Below are positions 1 to 11,622 of a stretch of DNA of 64,000 bases, one piece after another (positions within the stretch are counted from its first letter, which is position 1; every line of letters starts with the position of its first letter). Under the pieces are notes generated by a model. The model had not been told where the DNA came from. It saw nothing but the letters and a program-made list of their open reading frames with translations, and searched no databases. A program made the translations under genes and the position numbers. Origin of the DNA: Tigriopus japonicus. Lineage: Eukaryota > Arthropoda > Copepoda > Harpacticoida > Harpacticidae. The stretch covers positions 1,230,612-1,294,611 of the forward strand of contig CM021316.1 of NCBI GenBank assembly GCA_010645155.1, in the 5' to 3' direction.

Positions 1-311
1 TTTAGTTCCTCCGACGCCTCTTCCAAAGATCCGATAGCCGTGAACTTCTCCACTAGCGTTATTGACGCACGCTGAAAATCCCCTTTCTTTTTCTTTAGAT
101 TCTGGGCTACGGCTCGAACTTTCTCGATAGATCCATACTGACCGCAGTCCTCGCCCAACAGAGCCGTGATTGCTTTCCGGTTGGCGGACACATTGGCCTT
201 TAGGTGATCCAACGAAGGTCGAGGATGCCGAGACGATCTTCTTGATTCGCTTTGGGCGCGAGACGCGTCTTTTGAAGTAGTTGACCGTAGGTCATCAGGG
301 GTCCCTTCCAT
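1..311 (-). CDS. Partial ORF, possible retroelement Gag N-terminus
   Basis: An open frame starts at the ATG complementary to 309-311 and runs off the left edge of the window without a stop (103 codons visible). The product starts MEGTPDDLRSTTSKDASRAQ. It is Ser/Arg/Lys-rich, then continues as a helical charged segment containing RKAITALLGED and NLKKKKGDFQRA. This composition resembles the N-terminal helical part of BEL/Pao-type Gag proteins, but I see no diagnostic motif, so the assignment is inference. The G+C content is higher than in the surrounding AT-rich DNA, which suits a coding insert. About 250 bp of non-coding sequence lies upstream (right side) and could be a leader. A host exon is the alternative. 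Confidence 0.4.
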   Translation of the reverse strand, partial: MEGTPDDLRSTTSKDASRAQSESRRSSRHPRPSLDHLKANVSANRKAITALLGEDCGQYGSIEKVRAVAQNLKKKKGDFQRASITLVEKFTAIGSLEEASEEL

Positions 312-674
312 CCTTAATTCCGAGTGCTAAGCCGGCGAGATTGCACGAGGGGATTGTTTTTACTGTCGGGAGCTAGCCTCGTTCGTCAATGAAGAGCCTT
401 TTCCCGCAGTTTACTCGTTTTTTTTATTACGGTAAAAACAATTCCCCTTTCGTCTCGGGAGCACGTGTAAAATATAATGAACTATCAAAACATAAACAAA
501 CGCGACGCGTAATCGGGTTTGGTGAAAGGGATCTCGGCCCAACCTCTCATCTTGATAGCGGACCGTGTCCGCCACACAAATAATGTTGAGGTCATGCTCT
601 GGCTCTTCAACCAAGAAATTTGGAAACGAATGCAGTATACACTGTAGATTGAAATCAATTCAGACGTTCTACAT

Positions 675-1353
675 TAGCAGTTCTTAAATTGGGGGCCCTG
701 GCGTCCTCCAAGTGGGCCCTGAAGATTTTTTGAAAAGCATGAAAACAATCAGTTTTCCAATGATGCCACTTATTCTCTTATAACATTGTTCCAAAATGAT
801 TTTATTGATTGGAAGTTTTGAAAACTTAATTGGCAAGATGTGTGAATTTACTTCAATGTCCATTTTCATAAAACAAAGCGACTTAAGTAGAGCTTTTGTG
901 ACCATCGTACAGACGTTCTTCCTTTTCTACACAATTAAAAACTGGTGCATGAGAGCTGATCAGAGCATAACAACTAACACTGCTTTTAATGTCTGTGTTT
1001 ACTAACTGATTAGCGCCCCCGGTGATCAAATCGAAACATAGTTGCCAGATGGTTATTCATAATGCCACTCTTTGGGACAGCGGTAAACATCTTCTTAACA
1101 ATCTAATTTCTCCAAAATGTGCACCTTTTATAACATACTGCAATTGCAAAGAAATAAATTACTGAAGAAAATCCTGAAGTTTTGTGTAAGGGTGGCACTA
1201 ATACTCACTCCACCAGGCGGCAACTATGTTTCAATTTGATTACAGAGGGTGGTGGTCAGCGGGTAAACACTGACATTTAAGGCAGGGTTAATTGCATGGG
1301 CTTCTCAAGAAGCTCTAAGGGTGGCCCTGGCTCAAAAAGGTTTAAGAACCCTT
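675..1353. mobile_element. Non-autonomous hAT-like element with target-site duplication
   Basis: The left end (CAGTTCTTAAATTGGGGGCC at 678) and the right end, read inverted (AGGGTTCTTAAACC), form imperfect terminal inverted repeats. The sequence GTTCTACAT occurs directly at 666-674 and again at 1354-1362, consistent with the roughly 8-bp duplication made by hAT transposases. No transposase ORF is present. An inner inverted repeat of about 85 bp (roughly 965-1048 against 1205-1290, sharing GAAACATAGTTGCC) suggests a second foldback nested inside. Confidence 0.75.
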
Positions 1354-1411
1354 GTTCTACATATAAAACTTTATTTACAAGAATGAATGTCGGGCCAAAA
1401 TAATCTTCTGA

Positions 1412-2025
1412 CAGAGCTGTGTCAATTACTTCTAAAATGTAATTAATTACAATTGAATTACATTATCTCGAGAAAAATTGAATACAATTACAATTAGTTT
1501 ATTTTCAAATGTAATTAATTACAGGTACAATTACTTTCCAAAGGTAATTGAATTACATTGAATTACATTAAATTTTCAAACCAAGCTTTAACTCCTTTCT
1601 TTTCCAGTGCAAAATGTGCAAAGATATCACGAACCTGTGAGCTTTCTGTGAATCAACTTACACCCAAAAAATATTGGAAGGACGGGGGAAAATTTCCAAA
1701 TTTCTAATCTCAGAACTGCTTGTGTAGGTGAAATTGTAATTGTAATCTGTAGTTGAAATTTCAGTTAATTGGACTCAAATGTAATTGATTACAATTATAA
1801 TTACTTTGATCTCAAATGTAATTAATTACAATTACTTTGATCTCAAATGTAATTAATTACAATTGCATTGATCTCAAATGTAATTAATTACAATTACTTT
1901 TGTCTCAAATGTAATGTTATGCAATTACAATTACTTTGATCTCAACTGTAATTAATCACAATTACTTGGAAATGTAATTGCAATTACGTAATTGTAATTT
2001 CAATCACAATTACATCAAATGGTCT
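1412..2025. mobile_element. hAT-like MITE of the TGTAATTACAATTAC family, copy 1
   Basis: This element is built of degenerate TGTAATTAATTACAATTAC units around a unique core at about 1585-1730. The core shares CCAAGCTTTAACTCCTTTC and ATCACGAACCTGTGAGC with the second copy at 22730-23188. It starts CAGAGCTGTGTCA, close to the clean terminus CAGACCTGTGTCA of copy 2. The right end is degraded and I see no convincing target-site duplication. Confidence 0.6.
1767..1975. repeat. Tandem array of about 30-37 bp units inside MITE copy 1
   Basis: Roughly five to six units of the form TGATCTCAAATGTAATTAAT followed by TACAATTACTT lie head to tail. Copy 2 of the family has only one or two units here, so the array expanded locally in copy 1. 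Confidence 0.75.
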
Positions 2026-2039
2026 TTTGAACAACAAGA

Positions 2040-2255
2040 TAATCGGGAAGTAAAGATTTTTCCATGGGGAAATATCTGAAGGTGTTCTTCTTTCTGTTTT
2101 GCAAGAAAAACAAATTTTAATTCAGAGGTAAGTTTTTTTGCATATTGGCATTTGCCGTGCCTTAATTCAGAACTACTGATTTGGAATTATCTGGCAACCT
2201 TGCTTTGTTGTTTTTTCATCGGGATTTCACATTTTCACCATCACCCTTAAATTTT
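2040..2255. repeat. Degenerate copy of the MITE at 23757-24176
   Basis: The stretch shares with 24000-24170 the series TTCTTTCTGTTTT, ATCTGGCAAC, TTGCTTTGTTGTT and TTCACCATCACC in the same order. It is diverged and I see only one end. Confidence 0.5.
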
Positions 2256-2470
2256 CTTGCCATTTGGAAATTTAAGGTTTTGCAAAATTATGATTGAATT
2301 CTGGCCTTTTTCTATTTTTTTGAAGAAAATAACAAAAAATCTTTTTGTCGTTTTCACCGACTTAAAATGCGTCCCAGACTCATGTTATGTCCATTTAGGA
2401 ATATAAAACAACGGAGCATGGTTTTATACAACGACAGAAAGCAGAGATTGCTTCAAATGGAAGCTTCTAA

Positions 2471-2652
2471 GGAAGCCAGAGTGGCCGCGCGTACTTATGC
2501 GTTCTTATAAGAGCCGAGTGTAAGTGCTTCCCCAGACGGCGTAGGCTCGAATCCTGTTGGGGGTTGGATTGAAACTGTCGGGAGAAATCCTTGTTTACAG
2601 GGAATCGCATTCCTTGTAGCGGTAGTAGAAAATCCGCAACCAAAAAAAAAAT
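2471..2652 (+). mobile_element. tRNA-headed SINE with a LINE-derived 3' tail
   Basis: The 5' part resembles a class II (Leu/Ser-type) tRNA. It has an A-box-like AGAGTGGCCGCGCG near 2477 and a B-box GGCTCGAATCC at 2544-2554. The 3' part (2597-2652) reads ACAGGGAATCGCATTCCTTG followed by TAGCGGTA and an A-rich run. This is nearly identical to the 3' terminus of the LINE at 28476-28538. A tRNA promoter joined to a LINE 3' end is the classic architecture of a SINE mobilised by that LINE's reverse transcriptase. A truncated LINE lying by chance next to a tRNA fossil is the alternative. Confidence 0.6.
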
Positions 2653-4302
2653 GGCCGATTTAAAAACTTGAACTTCATTATAGGTTATACTAGTGGAGGG
2701 CCATTTTGGAACATGTTTTCTTTGGAAGGGAAACATTATCCACTTTTTAACAAAAGTTCCTTACAAGTTTGGTAATGAAAACTGTTTAAGGACGTGAAAA
2801 AGTTTTTACTAACTGAATCAAAAAGATATTAAAACATGGAAAAGGCGTTGTAAGCGTCATTTTATTACTCTTATTATGCCATCTTGTCACCTTCGATATA
2901 TAAATGATGGTGTCCCAACGGCAAATAAAGGAAGGGTTTCAAATACGACAAGGAATCTGCGATTTAGCAACTGAATCTCTTAGTATTTTTTGGGAAATAT
3001 CTCGATGTCCAAATATCTGAAGGTCCTAAAATTATCATAAAACACAAAATATTACATTTTACCACACCCGGTTTAAGTTTTTCTTTTATAGCAAATTTGG
3101 GCATTTCAAGTCCTTTACAAGTCTTGAATTGGTGCCAAACTAACTAATTGACAATCATACACAAATAACCATTTTTTGAGCTTTCAATATGGCTACAGAA
3201 GTGTTTATTGATTGTCTGTGAAAGACTTCAACTCTCGGAATTTGAAATCAATGCAGTCAATCAACAGGTTTTTTCCATTGAAAACACGTACTATATGAAA
3301 AACAGAAAATATGAAATAAACTGGCATTCCAAAGGGATGATAACGTCAAGAGTTTTTGTGCCCCAATCAAATCCGGATCAATGAATCAGTGAATAAGGCT
3401 GAAAAATTGGGCTCGTGTAGACATATTTTCCTTACACTCGCTACATCTGAAAAGAAAATGTGTTTTGTGGGAATCAGCCACCCTTTCGAAATCAATTTCG
3501 GGGATCTCATTTTAATCGGTTGTTGGGTTTTCAGATTCGAGTCAAGATAAAAGGATGGTAAAATTGGACATTTGTTGAGCTGTAAATGTCATTTTCAAGC
3601 AAAAAATCCGTTTAAGACCAGTTTTAAGGTATAGAGGCTTTGTCACATGTTGTCTAATTACCGGCCTAATTGAGGCCTTGGTTAAAATAAAGTACGGTTG
3701 ATGAAATCAGAAAAAAGCAGAACAACTAAATAACGAGTTCCTTGTTAAATATAAAAATTACCCATTTCATTGTGATCTTCCACTTTGGGTGCTTTGGAAA
3801 GTGAGCTTTTTCAATCAAGCTTTTACCATATTATGCCTTCATCCCGCGAGTTATCAAAAAAAGATTCCATCTCAACTCTCGAACACCAAAGCCAATTCAG
3901 GTCACTACAGTACAGTTTTTTAACCTTCCATTATCAACCGACTTACCCTGAGACAAGATATTGCAATTTTTAAATCTAAATTTCCAATAAAAACTTGGTA
4001 TTTTACGCCTTCGCGATTATTTATAAAGATTTTATGGATCCACTGCAAATGTTTTCAACTTGTTGGAACAGGAGTGTTTCAATTTTGGGTCTCTCGAGCC
4101 TTACTTGAATTTCTTTCTTTTTTCTTTCTGTTTTAAGATTCTAATTTTTTAGCTAAGGATTTGAAGCAAAAGATCCCTAGTAAAGATCAAATGAGCACCG
4201 CTCTGATGCCCATTTGATCTTTAATATTGAAGCATAACTTTACCTTAAAGTATTTTCAAGTCAGCTTTGGACCAAACCATATCATGTCTCCGTCAAGACG
4301 CA
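2653..4302. other. No gene recognised
   Basis: AT-rich non-coding sequence. The short ORFs here have no family features, and no strong inverted or tandem repeat was seen. Confidence 0.5.
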
Positions 4303-7300
4303 CAATGGGGTATTCGTGAAGGAGACAGCTGCTGAAGTTGCCTAAAATCAATTGTAGACGGCGCCACATTTGACTACGCGAGAATAAAATTTTGCTACGG
4401 AAGTACTGCTACCTTGAAAGTCCTTTTTAGACACTATTTCATCAGTTTTTCAAGTATTTATTGATCTAAACATAAAAGAAAATAAGTTTACCTCATGATT
4501 TTGTCACATTTTTACCCATCCACGGGGACATTTCTGTTAAAAAGCGAGTTTCAAGTGTACATATGGTGTTGCGTAAGTCATGGACCACGGAACTTCTGGA
4601 CGGCTGACGGCCACGCAACCTTTTCAGTAAGCGTCACGATGCTCAGGAAGCTACGTTACTTAATTCAGACTTATGTTAGATGTTAACAACTTAGTTACTT
4701 TTTTTCTAGCTTATTTATTCAGTCTCCACATCTCCCATGTAAAGGAGTTTCACAGGTTTGATATTTTTGTAATACTCATGCATGGATAGACAACCCAATA
4801 CATCAAATTTTAACATAGTTTTAACTTGAGACAATCCAATTTGATTGAATATATGTAAATATCCATATAAGTGATTCAGATAGGCGATTTCTTCATGAAA
4901 TATTTGGTATACCTTAATGGCTTATGGTTACTGTAAGCAATTGTTGATTATATAGCTTTATTGCACATGAAAAGCCATAATAAAGTTTAATTTATCACCC
5001 TTTGTGCATTAATATGTATCAAATATAAAAGCATTGAGACAAGTACTATTAATCTGCCAAGAGGCCCAATGGGTGTGGCATGTTTATTGACTGACACATT
5101 TTTTTATCCCTTCATTAAGTTAAATTAAGATACCTTCATTTAATTATATATATTCTTAGCAGGGTGCACAATCCTACTACCTTATCCCCATGTCAAGTTA
5201 CAAGACCTGGGTTTCTCAGAAGATTCATTCCTATTAGAGGATCCAAATAGTAATGAGAAGCTATGATTCAAGTCACACTCCCACAGTTTCTTGATCTGCT
5301 TAACGGCGTCTCATTGAGATCATTAAGTACTTCACACTGCAAGATAAAAAGCACTACAAGAATCAGTATCAAAAAAAAATTCTTTCTTTGGTGACTTTGT
5401 CAATGGACCAAATACATTTGTGTTTCAATTTTGGACACATACGTATATGTTAAGAAAAATAGTCTGTTTTGAGCTTAAAAGATGCCCAGAATTATGCCTC
5501 ACACAATGTACACACTTACTTTCTTGGTTCGTACTTGCTTGGTTCACTCACATTAAAAAAAAGTATATGGATGTTTGGTATATGGCTGAATCACTAACAG
5601 GCCAAGCCTTGGCATCAAGATGAACTCACACCATGAACACTCTAGTAGTGGTTGAGACTTGGTTGATTCCCAAAATAACTTAGGGTGAGAAGGTACTTGT
5701 GTCACTGAAGCTGTTGCACTATCAAAGGTGGGTGTGCCATCAATCATAGACTGTAGCACTACAGCAGATGAAGGAGTATTGCCATGAGCCAAATGACCTG
5801 AACATGACTTAAAAATCACACTTAAAAAGCACTGAACAGATGAATTAATCACATTTCAAGATGATTTTTCAAGATGATTCAAATGTTGTGAGTGAGAAGC
5901 GACTGTCAAAACAAACAAGGGTGACTGTAAATTGTAGGCCTTCTATAATTGTGATTTGGATCTTGCAAAATGATTAAGGCTCAAGTCATTTCTTCAAATA
6001 ATAGAAACCTGCCATGAGCTTATGAATAGCAGAAGGAACTTGACACTCAAATTATAAAAAGATGTTGTTCTGTCATGAGATGAAATCATGCTGTCTGCTC
6101 GTCAATGATCTCGTCACCTTTTGAATGGCAGATGTGGCCAATCCTGCCCAATGAGAATTGGCTTGGGTTGCCTGAATGACGCATAATTTGCACAGACCAT
6201 ATAATGGCTAGACCTCGCTTCGTGCGAGAAAAAGGTGGACAACTTTGCTTCATCAGCTGGTACATAACACTACACCCCAAAATGGTGGGAATTTCGAACT
6301 TTTCAAAATTTTGCCAGCGTGGCCAAATCCTGAACAAACTCAACGTACCGTACGTACTTTGTTCTTGAGGCGAACGAACGTCGTTACTTATGAGCACGCG
6401 GTCGCCCTGAGATTTTGAAGCTAGCGCAGCTGGGCCAAGTGGTGTCACTTTTCTCTCGCCGACGGTACGGGCCAATGCGACATCTAGTCATTATATGATC
6501 TGTGATAATTTGAGACAGGCACTTTTTCCGATGTGGTTTCAAATCCTGTATTAAGAAATCCTTGCGTAAGTTTGGAAATATCCTTAGTGCGACACTTCCG
6601 GCTCGGCAACATCAATTTGATGAATATTTATTGTCGCATCGTTGTTTGCCGTTGTTTGCGGTCAAAAAATGGACAAATTTGCAGTTAAATGACATGACAC
6701 CTAGCTTTTTACAAAATATGCAAATCTTATTTACGTTGGAGTTACGTGAATGAAGAGTATTATTGCGAACTAGTAGGGAACTAAAATAGACTAGAATCAA
6801 AGCTTCTTACTTCAGATTGTGCTTTTTCCACAACTTGTAAGAGCCCAACCGGAAAAGTCCCACTGCCGATAATTGTTGGCTGAGAAATTGAATGATGAGC
6901 TTCGAAGTCGTCGTGCTTGGGGTCATTGAAACTAACATGGATCTGATAAAACCACCCTTCCCAGCCAGCCCTACAACAATTCCAATCATTTATTGGTCGA
7001 TTTTGGGGTTTAAAACCTTATCAGAGTCCCAGGGACGAATTTGGTCCTGGCCAGATAGGAAAAAATCCGTGCATGCGTCGTTTCTGACTTGCTTGATTTA
7101 AGACGTAATTTTCAAACTCACGCAACATTGTATGTACACTTGAAACTTGGTTTTCGAAAGAAATGTCCAGGTGTATGGATAAAAATGTGACAAAATCATG
7201 AAGTAAAGTTATTTTCCATTATTTTTTGATCAACAAATCCTTGAAAAACTGATGAAATAGTGTCTAAAAAGGACTTTCAAGGTAGCAGTATTTCCGTAGC

Positions 7301-7391
7301 AAAATTTTATTCTCGCCTAGTCAAATGTGGCGCCGTCTACAATCAATTTTATGTAACTTCAGCAGCTGTCTCCTTCACGAATATCCCATTG
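4303..7391. mobile_element. 3.1-kb element or segment bounded by 276-bp inverted repeats
   Basis: The left arm (4303-4578) and right arm (7116-7391) are inverted copies of about 90% identity. Both contain GGAGACAGCTGCTGAAGTT, TAGACGGCGCCACATTTGAC and CTTGAAAGTCCTTTTTAGAC. The equal arm length suggests termini of one element rather than two independent insertions. The 2.5-kb interior has no recognisable transposase. Its longest frame (129 codons, minus, 6086-6475) matches nothing I know. No target-site duplication is evident. Two solitary copies of a MITE in opposite orientation would look the same. Confidence 0.55.
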
Positions 7392-8668
7392 ATGCCAAAA
7401 AGCAGCACGACTTGCTATGATTTGGAATAGAGTCGGGTAAAGGACTGGCACGATTTTTGAGCTTTGTAGGCTGCTCAGGCTGCGCCACAATCGCTGCAAA
7501 AACTACCATGATCAAAGCTCTTCCAGTCTCTCCAAAGCTTTGAATGCAAAATTACTCATTATGAACATAAATTATTCAAAGTTTTTGGGTTCTATGTCTT
7601 GCATCCAACACTCAACTTGAGTTAGCATGGTCTAGTAACTGGCCTCCAAAGAAGTAGAGCATTGCATTATATTAAATGGCGCTGAAGGGAAGTCACCACG
7701 TCAAAAACTGGAAACACTAAAACCAGGTGGCGTCCTGGTGCCGACTTGAGGAACTGTCCACCTCTCTATTCCATGCTCACAGAAACGCTCTGTCAGCTAT
7801 AATGGAGTTACTGTAGAGCTGCCAAATATGTATTATTTAGTACACTAACTGTTGATCTATTTTGTAAATTTGTAAATTGTTAATTGTAAATTAACAGGGG
7901 GAGAAAACCAAACTTTTTTTGTTTTAAAACAGCAATGTTAAAGCATGGGAAAATTAAAAAAAAAGTCATGCAAATAGTGTTTGAGTTGTTTCGGGGCACG
8001 CGGTAGATCATTCATTACAACTTTTTAAGCTTTCCACAAAACCTAATACTTGAAAAATAGCATGTAAGCATCATTTTGTCAATCTTCCCGAACATCAACT
8101 TTGTTTAAAGGCATTTCACGGTGTTCCGAATGGCTTTTTAGGTATTGATAGAGCATTGCATAGATCATTTTGACAAAAACTTTGTTTTGCAGGATTGAAA
8201 AGCTATTTGAAATCTTTGGGAATTTGTTTTTTGATATAAATGTAACATTTTTCGACATTTTGGGGTCAAAAAAAAGGACTATTCAGACCCAAACGACTCA
8301 GCTGCTGCTGCTGAATGCATTTTTATTCAATTTAAATTCAATTTGTAACTAAATGGTCTCTAAATATGGATTGAATAGTCTTTCATAGAATGTTATTTTT
8401 GATAGGTTTTTAGGTATATTACTTTTCCCTGGACCTTAACTTAAATAATACAATAAAAGTAAAGTTGTTTCCCACTAAATTTGGGTCCAAAAAATGCCAT
8501 GATGTCTTTGGGTATTTCGATCCAAACCTAAAAAGCCATTCGGACCACCGTGAGTTCCAATGATCCCATTATCATAAGATAAAAAGGTCCAAACATCTGA
8601 CAGAACAAGTGATATCAAGCCCGTTTTCACAAAAATTTTTTTCTTAATGATCAACGCGGAAAACATGG
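7392..8668. other. No gene recognised; 3' flank of receptor 1
   Basis: AT-rich sequence downstream of the receptor 1 stop codon (minus strand). It should contain the 3' UTR. I could not place a polyadenylation signal with confidence; a TTTATT (AATAAA on minus) occurs near 8322, about 350 bp past the stop. Confidence 0.4.
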
Positions 8669-9679
8669 TTAATATTTATGAATATGAAAACAAACAATTT
8701 CAAGGAGAAACACCAAGGTACACAATGTGAGGCTAATAATTGTTAAGATGAACAACGGTAACATATGCGACAAATTGATTTTCTCATGCCTAGCCTGCTT
8801 TCGGCCAGCTGCTTCAGTTTTCAAAATTTCGTCAAGTTCGTCCTGATACCATTTAATCATAAATCCACCTTCTTTGATCCTTAAAATCGGGTCGGCAAAC
8901 ACCCTCACGATTCTGCTGCCCTTTGCACCAACCCATGATGAAGCCCCAACATAGATTGAGTCTTTGAAGGCAAAACGTTTCAGTTCCGGAACTGAGGTCG
9001 CTCTTGTTGAAGCATAAAACGCTTTTCCACTATCCACCAAAGGATCCATTTCAGGAGGGAGGCTCGAAATAGGAAAAGCTGTTCCATATGGGATAACATT
9101 GTACTTGTAAATGTCTCTAAATACTGGCAATGGTGATCCGACCATGGATATCTCTATCATGGAATTGGACACAACATACACAGGCAAACCGGACTCGAGA
9201 ACTTCCTCGGGAGTATCAATCACGTCCTCCATTACATCCATCGTCATTGTAGCCAACAAATTGGATTTGTAAGCCAAGGTCAGGACCAAACAAAATCCTA
9301 ACCACATATACATAAAAATATGGAATGATAGATATTTTTTGCACTTGAACCGAACAACAGGTAGGCTTTCTTGAAGTAGAGGAGATACTGTCAAAGACCA
9401 AGCACTGTAAACGTTACTCCACACACGTTTTGATTCATCCATGTAAATCTTGAAAAAGCTCATCATAAGAAATGCAGCCAGAAAAGTGCCACAGAGACCG
9501 ATCCAAATATAGATATCAAATGGCAACACCAAGGCCTCGTAAGGTTGTCTAGGCTTGGCTTTGGCTCCAGTTAATGTAATATCGTGCTCAGACATTGTAG
9601 GGGCGTAGTCTACTGATTGGAACCGTTCATGGCTAATGGTAAATTGTGCTGTGGCCAAATCCGAAACACCCTTTTCCAC
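8669..9679 (-). CDS. Ionotropic receptor 1, exon 2 (channel domain, C-terminus)
   Basis: The exon encodes 336 residues of an ionotropic glutamate receptor-like channel. It starts at an acceptor read as TTTCTTACAG|GTGGAAAAG and is phase 0. In order it carries the end of ligand-binding lobe S1 (ISHERFQSVDYAP, with the Arg usual for binding the ligand carboxylate), TM1 (IYIWIGLCGTFLAAFLM), the pore loop (AWSLTVSPLLQESLP), TM3 with AYKSNLLATM in place of the iGluR SYTANLAAF signature, lobe S2 (ASSWVGAKGSRIVRVF) and TM4 (FILTIISLTLCTLVFLL), ending in a short basic tail. Family knowledge says such proteins form tetrameric ligand-gated cation channels. The divergent TM3 and pore favour the chemosensory IR branch over synaptic glutamate receptors. 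The ligand is unknown. Confidence 0.88.
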   Translation of the reverse strand: MEKGVSDLATAQFTISHERFQSVDYAPTMSEHDITLTGAKAKPRQPYEALVLPFDIYIWIGLCGTFLAAFLMMSFFKIYMDESKRVWSNVYSAWSLTVSPLLQESLPVVRFKCKKYLSFHIFMYMWLGFCLVLTLAYKSNLLATMTMDVMEDVIDTPEEVLESGLPVYVVSNSMIEISMVGSPLPVFRDIYKYNVIPYGTAFPISSLPPEMDPLVDSGKAFYASTRATSVPELKRFAFKDSIYVGASSWVGAKGSRIVRVFADPILRIKEGGFMIKWYQDELDEILKTEAAGRKQARHEKINLSHMLPLFILTIISLTLCTLVFLLEIVCFHIHKY

Positions 9680-10993
9680 CTGTAAGAAACAAGTAACCAG
9701 CTTTGGTGTATCAATATCACTAAGATTAACATTGAGATCCATTGAAATTAAAACCCATTGAGTGAAGACTCCAAAACTTTCAAGCCACATGTGTGCAGAA
9801 ACTGACATAACGTAACACATTTGAATGATTGAAAGTCACACACGTGATACGTTGTAATGAGGCTATAACAATTCATTTTCAATGATAGACATTCTTTTTC
9901 CTGGAAGAAACAATGACGTACTGGTCCACAAAATGCTTATCTATGTTTATTTAGCAGAGAAATATCGATATTTAACAATGATTATGGGAAACTCGTCAAG
10001 AACTACATCCTTGTAGAACTTTCGCGCGATTTGTCTTTTTTCGGAAATTTTCAGGGAGAAGCGCACTTTGTGCATTTTTTTGTCTCTATTCCCAGTTACT
10101 TTCGATCATATTAAACGGACACTTTTTCGAATGTGTGGAACACCGTAACCTGCAACCAGATTGTCCACTTGGAACGGAAAGAACAAGATTGGAGCGACAC
10201 CTGTCCTAAAAGAAGTGGTGTCTGAGAGGTTGGATGTACAGTTGCGAACAAATTGGCGATTTCTTTGTTTGTTTGTATATTTGTTTGGGTTTTCAGAATA
10301 TTTGTTTGTTTGAGGTAAATTTGTTACATTCCCATATAAAAGCAGTGTTGCCGTCATGATTTGTGGCGATTTGTAAACGCAAGTATCCAAAGACCACTTT
10401 CGCCACAATTCTCTGTACTCGTGAAAGAACTGGTTGGTTTGAAAGAGATATTTCATACAACTGGAGCTTTTGGTTTTGACTGTGGATGGTTTTCAAGACC
10501 TTAATTTACTAATGACTGTTTTTCCTCGCCAAAGGGGCATCACTTTTGGCAACCCTGATTTGCTGGGAGAACAAAACATTCAACATCTGTTGACTTCTTT
10601 TTCCGATTTGTTAGTTTTTTACTTGGGATTCGTATTTGTTTGGTATGCTGTCGTTTGTTTGTCCTTACTTGTTATATTTGTTTGTTTCCCATCAGTAGTT
10701 GGATGCAAAGCAGAGTGAAGCTTTCTTTGATTCCAGGAAGGCATTTAATCTCGTCAAGAGGTTCAAGCTTCTCTGGAAACTGAAAATTTTAACTCCTAAT
10801 GCAAAATACCGTACAATACTTCACGTGAGGAACGGGGCTATACATTATTCTGGAGTTTTATTTTGAATAATGTTTTCTTTCAGGGCCACCCTTTTTCCCC
10901 TCTCTGCTTTAATCTCTTCTTATGTAGCCTTAATCAAGTTGGAGTGTAGTGACAAACAAAAAAATCAATCATACGAACGATCTATTGTAGGAG

Positions 10994-11229
10994 CAGGCAA
11001 CCGGTGGGCTGTGGCCCACATGTGGGCCCAAGGGTAGCCTTTGGTGGGCCCAGGAGCTATGGGGAAAGTCCAAGTAAGTGGGCCAGAGAGACACCCATAA
11101 TGCTGTACTCATGGGCCCAAAGCTCTTTGATCGTTAATTTGTGGACCCCTGAATCTATCAACGTCAGTATGGTGTCAACATGTAATCAAATTTGGTGGGC
11201 TTTGACCCAAAAGTGGTTGACAACCCCTG
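10994..11229. mobile_element. Small hAT-like MITE in the receptor 1 intron
   Basis: The left end CAGGCAACCGGTGGGCTGTG and the inverted right end CAGGGGTTGTCAACCAC share the CAGG start, CAACC and GTGGGC/AAGCCCACC features seen at hAT termini. The target-site duplication is not clear. Confidence 0.5.
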
Positions 11230-11390
11230 ATCTGAGTTTTCATCTTTCAATCACATCTCTTCCAATGTATTCCAATTATGAATGCAAACTGACTGAGGAA
11301 GTTTTAGACCATGACCATAATTTGACTTGTAGTCCAAAGGAATGTCACCTTTCACCTGTTAACTGGATGAGTGAAGTCGGACTATCTTTA

Positions 11391-11622
11391 AGTCGCACGA
11401 ATTCAGCTGGAGATTTGGGGCCAAACTGGCTACGGATGGATCAGAACAAGGCTTGGGCGTTTCTAAGTTTGCTAAGTGAGAGAAAAGTTTCTTTCGATTT
11501 AGTGGCAAAATGAAGAATGCGATTTAGGCTCGAAAATTAAATTAAGTCTTTTGGAGGCTTGGTCTCGACTCTGACTCAATCCTAGCCATTTGGCCCTAGA
11601 ATCCCCTAACTGAATTCGTCAG
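11391..11622. mobile_element. Foldback MITE, family with GACGAATTCAGCTGG ends, copy A
   Basis: The left end has CACGAATTCAGCTGGAG with GGGCCAAACTGGCTA. The right end, read inverted, has GACGAATTCAGTTAGGGG with GGGCCAAATGGCTAGG. Copy B of the same family is at 25575-25937 in the paralogue's intron, and a single end lies near 36185-36245. Confidence 0.65.

Noticed and set aside
1767..1975. CRISPR-like array
   Set aside because: The units are contiguous AT-rich tandem repeats without unique spacers, in a eukaryotic MITE.
6086..6475. 129-codon minus-strand frame
   Set aside because: No motif, no homologous feel, no splice or retroelement context; it lies inside a repeat-bounded segment.
11004..11513. 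169-codon plus-strand frame
   Set aside because: It runs through a hAT-like MITE and a foldback within the receptor 1 intron and has no protein-family features.
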